A stretch of DNA of 11,272 nt from Dehalococcoidales bacterium (GTDB taxonomy: Bacteria; Chloroflexota; Dehalococcoidia; Dehalococcoidales; RBG-16-60-22), in contig DAOVRI010000045.1 of NCBI GenBank assembly GCA_030628245.1, forward strand, positions 1 to 11,272, given 5' to 3'. The notes below the pieces were generated by a model. The model had not been told where the DNA came from. It did not search any database and saw only the letters and a list, made by a program, of their open reading frames with translations. Shown one piece after another: positions 6,551 to 11,272 of the stretch (position 1 is its first letter; each line of letters begins with the position of its first letter). The position numbers and the translations under genes are program-made.

Positions 6551-7570
6551 TTACCGTGGATACTTGGCGTTTGCCTCGTCAGCAATCTTCTTCACTTCCT
6601 TGCCGAAATCGCCGTATACAGCCATTTGCTGGTCGAAGTATGGCTGGCACGCCGCTTTCCACCTGTCTATCTCTGCCTGGGGCACTTCATATATCTCTAC
6701 CCCGGCAGCGGCTATAGCATCGAAATCTTTAACCCATTCACCTCTTAACCACTCATCGATGACGTCGGATTGCTTCTCGGCTTCTTCAACCAGTATGTCC
6801 TGGATTTTCCCTGGCAGTTTGTTCCAGGCGTCCAGGTTGATGGAAAATCCGTGTAAAGCCGGGACCATATAGGCTGATGTCATATAAGAAGCGACATCGG
6901 TCAGTGCGAATATGCGCATAGCTGCCGGTGCCGTTATCACCGCATCTACCGTTCCCTTCTCCATCAGCGAGTAGGACTCGGTATAAGGCTGCCCTGTCAC
7001 GGGGGCACCACCTAGCGCCTCTACCATAGCCGCAATTACGGGAGAGATGGCTTGGACCAGCAGTCCGTCCCAGTCCTCCATGGTCTTAACCGGCCTGGTG
7101 GAGATGAGTGCCATCCCGGTATAGTTATGGAGACATAGCAGCTTCTGGTTGAACTGCTCTTCCAGTATCTCACCGTATAGCGGCTTTAACTTCGGTACGG
7201 CATAGATATGGGCATCAAGGTTATTAAGTAAAAAGGGCAGTTCCACCGCACCTAACTTCGGTTCATCGAAAGAGTTGAAGTTAGGGGTAACAGCGCCAAT
7301 TTCGGCGGCTCCGGTTCTCACTCCATCAAGAAGCTCGGGAAATGAGAGCATTTGTTCGGCGCCGTAATACTCGATGGTATAATCGGGGCCGCAGCGCGCG
7401 TTAAACGCATCGGCGAAGGCCTGCTCAACCTCACCATATTCCATCATGGCGGCGCTGGCCATCTTCAGGACTACCGGCTCATCGGGTTTTTCTTCGCCGC
7501 AGGCGGTAAGCACACCGGCAAACAGCGAAATAACAAGCATGGCAGCTAACAAAATAGATAGTCTTTTCAT
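6551..7570 (-). CDS. dctP: TRAP transporter substrate-binding lipoprotein (DctP family)
   Basis: A 339-residue DctP/TRAP-type solute receptor that captures a ligand outside the membrane and hands it to DctQM. Residues 1-24 form a lipoprotein signal: MKR, a hydrophobic core, and lipobox LTAC with Cys24 as the lipidated residue. The mature domain has the expected order: LKMASA (35-40), AFADAFN (51-57), GVRTGAAEIG (83-92), the LPFLL block (111-115), STRPVKTMEDWDGL (157-170), and ALGGAPV (185-191), then EKGTVDAVITAP (204-215). Arg159 aligns with the first substrate-pocket arginine region of SiaP-like proteins. The second and best conserved pocket arginine (in the GLKxRxP motif) is replaced by Gln173 (GLLVQA). 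This suggests an unusual ligand or binding mode. A strong Shine-Dalgarno (AAGGAGGT) precedes the ATG. It follows the iclR regulator by 46 bases. Confidence 0.93.
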   Translation of the reverse strand: MKRLSILLAAMLVISLFAGVLTACGEEKPDEPVVLKMASAAMMEYGEVEQAFADAFNARCGPDYTIEYYGAEQMLSFPELLDGVRTGAAEIGAVTPNFNSFDEPKLGAVELPFLLNNLDAHIYAVPKLKPLYGEILEEQFNQKLLCLHNYTGMALISTRPVKTMEDWDGLLVQAISPVIAAMVEALGGAPVTGQPYTESYSLMEKGTVDAVITAPAAMRIFALTDVASYMTSAYMVPALHGFSINLDAWNKLPGKIQDILVEEAEKQSDVIDEWLRGEWVKDFDAIAAAGVEIYEVPQAEIDRWKAACQPYFDQQMAVYGDFGKEVKKIADEANAKYPR

Positions 7571-7616
7571 TATGAATTTATACCTCCTTTATTTTTCCGC
7601 AACCAATTATTTCTTT

Positions 7617-8453
7617 TTATCTTCTTCTATCTACCACCCCCTTTGCCTGGAAAAATTCTGCAATACTATCGGTAATACGGCTGGCACCTGCCGTAACTTC
7701 TTTTATCGTCTCGTCCATTATTGGCTCCAGGCGGCTTTCAGGACCCACGAGGCTTAGAGCGACCGGCCAGAAGTAATTTTTGATGGGGGCGGAGATACAT
7801 AAAGCGTGGGCAATCCTTTCACCATAGCTAACGGCATACCCTTTTTGTCTTATCTCTTTTGCCTGTGCCATCAACTCTTTTTGGTCGATAACAGAGTGCT
7901 CAGTAACACGACCGATTTTAATATTATTTAAGGCGGTTTGCAAGTCGTCATCGTCAAGTTGCGATAGCAACACTTTAGCTGCCGCCCCGACATATACCGG
8001 CCCCACCGGGTCAGGGCCGGCAACCACCTTCAGTTCATACTTGCTCTGGATTTCATATAACCGGATATATTGAAGGCCGACCATGATGTTCAATTCCACG
8101 GTTTCCCCGGAGAAGTCCCACAGGTGTGTTAATTCTTCCTGGGCGCAGTTAATCAGATAATGATGGTTTGTCTCCGGGTCGGACGCGATTCTGTTAATTA
8201 AAGGCCCCAGATAATAGCGGTGGGTGATGGGGTCCTGCGTTGCCATAAGCGACTCTTCCAGCGTCTGGAGTAATCTATATACAGTAGGCTTGGCGAGTTT
8301 ACAGCAATTGGCAATATCCGTTATGCTGTTCATGCCGTTGCTTAAACAGACAAGTATATTTACCGCACGGAAGACGGACCTGATTGCCGTTGGTTTTTGG
8401 GCGGTATCTGTAGCCAAGTTTCGCAGGGTGAAATTAGGATTTCTGTTTGGCAC
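7617..8453 (-). CDS. IclR-family transcriptional regulator
   Basis: A 278-residue regulator with an N-terminal winged helix-turn-helix (about residues 22-85) and a C-terminal IclR ligand-binding domain (about 100-265). The recognition helix reads KLAKPTVYRLLQTLEE (52-67). The effector domain shows VGLQYIRL (125-132), PVGPVYVGAAAKVLLS (149-164) and KGYAVSYGER with HALCISAPI (204-224), standard IclR landmarks. IclR proteins usually respond to small organic ligands and control adjacent catabolic or transport genes, so the TRAP-DUF169 genes downstream are the likely targets. The start is GTG, six bases after a consensus -10, implying a leaderless transcript; the next Met (41) would remove part of the winged helix. 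It is probably autoregulated through a dyad over its promoter. Confidence 0.93.
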   Translation of the reverse strand: MPNRNPNFTLRNLATDTAQKPTAIRSVFRAVNILVCLSNGMNSITDIANCCKLAKPTVYRLLQTLEESLMATQDPITHRYYLGPLINRIASDPETNHHYLINCAQEELTHLWDFSGETVELNIMVGLQYIRLYEIQSKYELKVVAGPDPVGPVYVGAAAKVLLSQLDDDDLQTALNNIKIGRVTEHSVIDQKELMAQAKEIRQKGYAVSYGERIAHALCISAPIKNYFWPVALSLVGPESRLEPIMDETIKEVTAGASRITDSIAEFFQAKGVVDRRR

Positions 8454-8459
8454 GTCACT

Positions 8460-8487
8460 ATTATAGCATTATTGCGTAACATGTCAA
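8460..8487 (-). promoter_or_regulatory. Consensus sigma-70-type promoter of iclR, leaderless
   Basis: On the minus strand, TTGACA (8487-8482), a 16-base spacer and TATAAT (8465-8460) match both consensus hexamers exactly, and the -10 is extended (TGCTATAAT). Only AGTGAC separates the -10 from the GTG start, so the first transcribed base should fall at or beside the start codon. It lies immediately after the mrp stop codon and likely drives the regulator and the TRAP-DUF169 genes behind it. Confidence 0.8.
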
Positions 8488-8494
8488 ATTGCTA
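8464..8494. promoter_or_regulatory. Candidate operator dyad over the iclR promoter
   Basis: TAGCA (8464-8468) and TGCTA (8490-8494) form a perfect inverted repeat 31 bases across, extendable with one gap to TAGCAATTTG-like half-sites, with ACATGT (8479-8484) near the centre. It covers the spacer and touches both promoter hexamers, where a bound repressor would block RNA polymerase. The neighbouring IclR regulator is the obvious candidate. Short half-sites and AT-rich context leave room for chance. Confidence 0.4.
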
Positions 8495-8507
8495 ATTTTA
8501 CCTTTGA

Positions 8508-9509
8508 TTAGTCGGTCTGTAGCGCTATTCGGGATACGGACTCTCCCAATCCGTTCATAACCTCACCATCGTAGCGTTCGATAGTGCCTTCGTCACAAAG
8601 CCTGGACATGTCCGGGTCTATGGGCAACTGCGCCAGCAGTGGCGCGCCGGCGGCCTGTGCCATTTCTTCGCCGCGGCTCTTGCCGAAAATTTCCATTTTT
8701 TTGTCAATCTCGGGTATGTAGAGATAGCTCATATTCTCGACGACACCAAGGATAGACTTATCCATTTGCCGGGCCATCTTCACCGCTTTCCTGACCACCA
8801 TATTCGTCAGGTCCTGCGGCGTGAAGACAATGATGACGCCGGAAATGGGGAAGCTCTGCAGGACGGTGAGGGGAGCGTCGGCGGTTCCCGGCGGCAGGTC
8901 GACCAGCAGACAGTCGATCTGCCCCCAGAGGACTTCTTCCCAGAACTGGGTTATGGCGCGGGCGATAAGCGGGCCACGCCAGATAACAGCTTCATCCTCG
9001 CCGGGTAGCAGGAGGTTAATCGACATGACCTCGATGCCCGAACGTGAGGGCACCGGCAGCAGGCCGGTATCGCTGCCGGCGGGCCGGTTGTTGAGTCCAA
9101 ACATCTTGGGGATGCTCGGGCCGGTGATATCAGCGTCCAGGATGCCTACTTCATATCCCTGTCTCCGCAGCGCGACCGCTGTCAGGCTGGCAACCAGCGA
9201 TTTGCCCACGCCTCCCTTGCCGCTCATAACGGCAATGACGCGTTTAATCTGGTTCAGGTCCTTCGGTTTTTCATCGGTAAAGTCCACATTAACCTCGTTG
9301 ATACCATCCAGTTTGCCGGTCGCTTCTTTAATACTATCTTTCAGTCTATCCTGGATTTCCGGTGCCAGTGCTGTGGAGGACAGCGTGATGTTGACCTTAC
9401 CATCGCTGGTGGCGATGTCACGCACCAGGTTCATTTTCACGGGACTGCGCATTACACCGGGGACAAGCACCTTATCCAGGCTTTCTCTAATCTGCTGTTC
9501 GGTTATCAT
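8508..9509 (-). CDS. mrp: Mrp/NBP35-type P-loop ATPase lacking the CxxC motif
   Basis: A 333-residue Mrp (ApbC/NBP35) ATPase. These proteins carry Fe-S clusters between scaffold and target proteins. Residues 1-80 are a MIP18/DUF59 domain; 90-330 are the MinD-like ATPase. Visible motifs: deviant Walker A GKGGVGKS (97-104), DADITGPSIPKMFGL (125-139), WRGPL (177-181), VDLPPGTAD (203-211), FTPQDL (229-234) and ENMSY (258-262). In usual Mrp proteins ENMSY is followed by a CxxC that binds a [4Fe-4S] cluster across the dimer; here the stretch is LYIPEIDKK and contains no cysteine. Only Cys200 and Cys305 exist in the whole protein. AGGAGG precedes the ATG. It is the last gene of the NifX-like operon, 37 bases after nifX2, supporting a joint role in metal-cluster handling. 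Confidence 0.93.
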   Translation of the reverse strand: MITEQQIRESLDKVLVPGVMRSPVKMNLVRDIATSDGKVNITLSSTALAPEIQDRLKDSIKEATGKLDGINEVNVDFTDEKPKDLNQIKRVIAVMSGKGGVGKSLVASLTAVALRRQGYEVGILDADITGPSIPKMFGLNNRPAGSDTGLLPVPSRSGIEVMSINLLLPGEDEAVIWRGPLIARAITQFWEEVLWGQIDCLLVDLPPGTADAPLTVLQSFPISGVIIVFTPQDLTNMVVRKAVKMARQMDKSILGVVENMSYLYIPEIDKKMEIFGKSRGEEMAQAAGAPLLAQLPIDPDMSRLCDEGTIERYDGEVMNGLGESVSRIALQTD

Positions 9510-9546
9510 GATTCCTCCTGCAGGCTCTTGTGGCTAATTGGACGTG

Positions 9547-9894
9547 TTAGCCCGCTTCGTGGTCGCAAACATTATCCCCTGTGGCCAGGTCACCCTTTAA
9601 ATGGCTGAGCACGGCCTGCTCCGGGTCGCTTTCCAGGGAGCCGAGCACGACATCGATGCCGTGCTGCTGGAATAAATCCACCGCACGGGGCCCCATACCG
9701 CCCACAATGACTACCGAAGCCCCTTTTTCCGCCAGCCAGGCGGGTAAAAGGCCGGGCTGATGCGCGGGTGAAGGGACGCTCTCTTTGCCGGTGATTTTTC
9801 GGCTCTGCTCTTCGACGTCGAAGAAGGCGAAGTTCTCACAGTGACCGAAGTGTGGCGACAGCCTGCCGCCGGATACGGGTACAACGTATTTCAT
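9547..9894 (-). CDS. NifX/NifB-like (dinitrogenase iron-molybdenum cofactor family) protein, second copy
   Basis: A 115-residue single-domain protein of the Nitro_FeMo-Co family (PF02579, MTH1175-like RNase H-like fold). Members bind Fe-S or Mo-containing clusters and include NifX, the NifB C-terminal domain and the Mo-Cu orange protein of sulfate reducers. Signature stretches: SPHFGHCENFAFFDV (13-27), PAHQPGLLPAWLAEKGA (43-59), VIVGGMGPRAVDLF (63-75) and a C-terminal NVCDH (108-112). Cys19, Cys110, His15, His18 and His112 are potential ligands. A GGAGG Shine-Dalgarno precedes the ATG. It sits directly before mrp, a pairing I know from anaerobes. No nif structural genes are visible, so a nitrogenase role is not supported. 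Confidence 0.9.
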   Translation of the reverse strand: MKYVVPVSGGRLSPHFGHCENFAFFDVEEQSRKITGKESVPSPAHQPGLLPAWLAEKGASVVIVGGMGPRAVDLFQQHGIDVVLGSLESDPEQAVLSHLKGDLATGDNVCDHEAG

Positions 9895-9914
9895 GACATA
9901 CCTCCAAAGTGAAA

Positions 9915-10211
9915 TTAATCTGTTACAAGCTCGTAGCTCAGGTTTCCGGTATCCCTGTCTGTATTAATTTTTAAAGTCACGCGCTTACCTTCTGACAGTA
10001 GTTTCTCGGATTCGTCACGTAACTTTTTTGATTCGGGCGATTGGAGAAAGGTAAGCAGCACCTCAAACCTTTGTTTAACCTCCTCATCGTCCTCCTCATC
10101 TCTCAGCAGCTCCATAAGGCAGTTGTTCATTTCCTGTTCCCCGAGGCATTTCAGGCATTTGCCCGGTATCTTACTCGTCGAATATCTGGGCTCCAGTTCA
10201 AATGATTTCAC
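9915..10211 (-). CDS. Hypothetical small protein with CxxC motif
   Basis: A 98-residue protein I do not recognise. The N-terminal third has Cys19, Cys22 and Cys31 (KCLKCLGEQEMNNC), a possible three-cysteine metal site. The middle (31-78) is acidic and then charged, predicted helical, and the end (77-96) looks like a beta hairpin (KRVTLKINTD, GNLSYELVTD). The start is GTG, eight bases after a run of six G that can serve as Shine-Dalgarno. It lies 16 bases after the CoA-binding gene and 20 before the second NifX-like gene, so it belongs to the metal-cluster operon. Close spacing and a composition unlike a random frame support it being a true gene. An accessory or adaptor role to the Mrp/NifX pair is inference. 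Confidence 0.75.
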   Translation of the reverse strand: MKSFELEPRYSTSKIPGKCLKCLGEQEMNNCLMELLRDEEDDEEVKQRFEVLLTFLQSPESKKLRDESEKLLSEGKRVTLKINTDRDTGNLSYELVTD

Positions 10212-10227
10212 GCGTTTATCCCCCCGT

Positions 10228-10605
10228 TTAATTCATCATGACGCAAACATCATGCACTACTTTAAAATTATTTTCCTGGCAGAACCTGATGGCGGCTTCG
10301 CTTTCCGACCCCGGCTGGAGCCATATGCGGTCAAACCCCAGTGCCAGGCACTCCTCGAGGATAGCCTCGGTGGCCGCCGGAGGCACGACAAAGTCCACCA
10401 CGTCGACTTTCACCGGTAGCTCGGAGAGCGTGGCATAGCATTTCATTCCTTCAATCGTCTTCAGCCTGGGATTTACCGGGTAGACCTCGTAGCCCCGGTT
10501 TATGAGGTTCAGAAATACCTGGTGGCCGTATTTTTCCGGGTTGTCGGTAGCCCCGATGATGGCGAACTTCCTTTGCGCCATGAATTCTTTTATCAAATCC
10601 TGCAT
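10228..10605 (-). CDS. CoA-binding domain protein (CoA_binding_2, YccU-like)
   Basis: A 125-residue single-domain Rossmann-fold protein of the CoA-binding family (PF13380, COG1832). It shows FAIIGATDNPEKYGHQVF (14-31), the nucleotide-binding loop with the usual N-P-x-K-x-G pattern, VYPVNPRLKTIEG (41-53), VDFVVPP (70-76), and IWLQPGSES (94-102), ending with CVMMN. This matches the standalone family along its full length. Members bind CoA in structures but their cellular role is poorly defined. Only a weak Shine-Dalgarno (GGTGAT) precedes the ATG. It lies between the zinc-ribbon gene (49-base gap) and the CxxC protein gene (16-base gap). Why a CoA binder sits in a cluster-handling operon is unclear. 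Confidence 0.92.
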   Translation of the reverse strand: MQDLIKEFMAQRKFAIIGATDNPEKYGHQVFLNLINRGYEVYPVNPRLKTIEGMKCYATLSELPVKVDVVDFVVPPAATEAILEECLALGFDRIWLQPGSESEAAIRFCQENNFKVVHDVCVMMN

Positions 10606-10654
10606 GTATCACCGCTGCTTTAACCAGCCGGTAGATTGGTTATTTTCTTAATTA

Positions 10655-10852
10655 TTATCCCCGCGCCATTTTTGTACCGCACTTGGGACAGCTTATATTA
10701 TAGCACGGATTTCCCGGCTGGTGAGGCACCTTTTTCCCACAGCTGGGGCAAACACAGTCGCCGACGGGGCCGGCCCCGGGTCGGTTACCTCCCATTCTGC
10801 CTCCCCTCTGACTGCTCCCGGATGGCGGTCCCGTTCCGTCTCCTCTAGGCAT
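10655..10852 (-). CDS. Six-cysteine zinc-ribbon/rubredoxin-like mini-protein
   Basis: A 65-residue protein. Residues 1-30 are glycine/arginine/proline-rich (MPRGDGTGPP start) and probably disordered. Residues 31-61 hold six cysteines as CVCPSCG (Cys33, 35, 38) and CYNISCPKCG (Cys50, 55, 58), a double-knuckle CPxCG arrangement that could bind zinc, iron or an Fe-S cluster. The MPRGDGTGP opening is typical of small proteins found beside NifX-like genes in anaerobes. A full AGGAGGTG Shine-Dalgarno five bases before the ATG supports the start. It follows the first NifX-like gene by 37 bases. Automatic pipelines may call such proteins ferredoxin; the spacing fits a zinc ribbon at least as well. 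Confidence 0.85.
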   Translation of the reverse strand: MPRGDGTGPPSGSSQRGGRMGGNRPGAGPVGDCVCPSCGKKVPHQPGNPCYNISCPKCGTKMARG

Positions 10853-10889
10853 AATTCACCTCCTGTATACTATTCCAGTCCTTTAGCCC

Positions 10890-11272
10890 TTATGCCATGC
10901 CTTTACCGCGTTTCATGCCTGAGTGAGCGCTGGCATTGGGCTGGGATCTGGCCTGAAGCTTGCCTGCCTGGTAGTCTTCGATGGCTTCCTGCACGGTGCC
11001 GGCAGCTCCTGTAATGACTTTAATGCCGGCGCTATTGAGAACACCAAAAGCATTGGGTCCGCAGTTGCCGGTAAGCATGACCTCTACCCCTTTGCCGGCA
11101 ATCATCTGGGCCGCAGCGATTCCGGCGCCGCCCGATGCAGCAGCCGAGTTGTTGGCTACCGCCTCGAACTCCATGGTGTCTGGGTCGACTATCACGAAAT
11201 ACTGGCAGCGACCGAAACGCGGGTCAAGCTGAGCATCTAGGCTTTGTCCCGCCGCTGAAATGGCAATTTTCA
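10890..11272 (-). CDS. NifX/NifB-like cluster-binding protein, first copy; first base of start codon outside window
   Basis: The frame runs to the window edge, where the minus strand begins TG-AAA-ATT-GCC; an adjacent A would make ATG, giving a 127-residue protein. A start at the internal GTG (11195) is unlikely because it would drop the conserved N-terminus KIAISAAGQSLDAQLDPRFGR. That segment, with CQYFVIVDPDT (23-33), GAGIAAAQMI (49-58), VEVMLTGNCGPNAFGVL (63-79), and GIKVITG (83-89), matches the Nitro_FeMo-Co family (PF02579). Cys23 and Cys71 are the only cysteines. The tail (105-127) is basic, with Gln, Ser, Met and His, and probably flexible. This copy lacks the C-terminal NVCDH of its paralogue at 9547-9894, so the two may bind different clusters or partners. 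Confidence 0.9.
   Translation of the reverse strand, partial: KIAISAAGQSLDAQLDPRFGRCQYFVIVDPDTMEFEAVANNSAAASGGAGIAAAQMIAGKGVEVMLTGNCGPNAFGVLNSAGIKVITGAAGTVQEAIEDYQAGKLQARSQPNASAHSGMKRGKGMA

Noticed and set aside
7571..7616. TATAAA near the dctP start as a separate promoter
   Set aside because: The hexamer overlaps the dctP Shine-Dalgarno, so a transcript from it would lose the site that best explains translation. AT-richness accounts for it.
8821..9537. Plus-strand 238-codon open frame
   Set aside because: It is antisense to mrp, whose motifs are clear. The translation is a Ser/Pro/Arg-rich shadow.
8508..11272. Nitrogen fixation locus
   Set aside because: NifX-like domains alone do not indicate nitrogenase. 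No nifHDK, nifE/N or full NifB radical SAM domain is present in the window.
1..11272. CRISPR array, tRNA, insertion sequence or prophage
   Set aside because: No regularly spaced repeats, cloverleaf, transposase, integrase or phage structural gene was seen on either strand.

Overview
The window is a compact stretch of bacterial chromosome at moderate GC. Every gene I accept lies on the minus strand, so transcription runs from high to low coordinates. No tRNA, rRNA, insertion sequence, CRISPR array or phage gene is visible. The gene mix (NifX-like proteins with an Mrp ATPase, small cysteine-rich proteins, a CoA-binding protein, a TRAP transporter with DUF169 proteins, MutS2) fits an anaerobe. 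It resembles gene neighbourhoods I associate with Dehalococcoidia (Chloroflexota) or sediment anaerobes. That placement is inference from gene content, not a phylogenetic result.

Region 1 (11272 to 8508) is a tightly spaced six-gene run: a NifX/NifB-like cluster-binding protein (its start codon is cut by the window edge), a six-cysteine zinc-ribbon/rubredoxin-like mini-protein, a CoA-binding (Rossmann) protein, an unrecognised 98-residue protein with a CxxC motif, a second NifX-like protein, and an Mrp/NBP35-type P-loop ATPase. It looks like a metal-cluster handling module. The Mrp protein lacks the CxxC pair that normally holds the bridging Fe-S cluster.

Region 2 (8487 to 2131) starts with a near-perfect promoter (TTGACA, 16 bp, TGCTATAAT) placed so close to the GTG of an IclR-family regulator that the mRNA should be leaderless. 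Behind the regulator come the three genes of a TRAP transporter (solute-binding lipoprotein, small permease, large permease) and three tandem paralogues of DUF169 (COG2043), a family with no assigned function. The most economical reading is a substrate-responsive unit: IclR senses a ligand, TRAP imports a compound, and the cytoplasmic DUF169 proteins act on it or bind it. In the binding protein, the arginine that pairs with substrate carboxylates in classic TRAP proteins aligns with glutamine. The imported compound may therefore not be an ordinary organic acid.

Region 3 (2069 to 1) holds mutS2, truncated at the window edge before its Smr domain. It is preceded by an extended -10 promoter sharing an 11-base block with the iclR promoter, again with almost no 5' leader and no Shine-Dalgarno sequence. 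The other genes mostly have clear Shine-Dalgarno sequences, so the window mixes leaderless promoter-proximal genes with SD-led internal operon genes.
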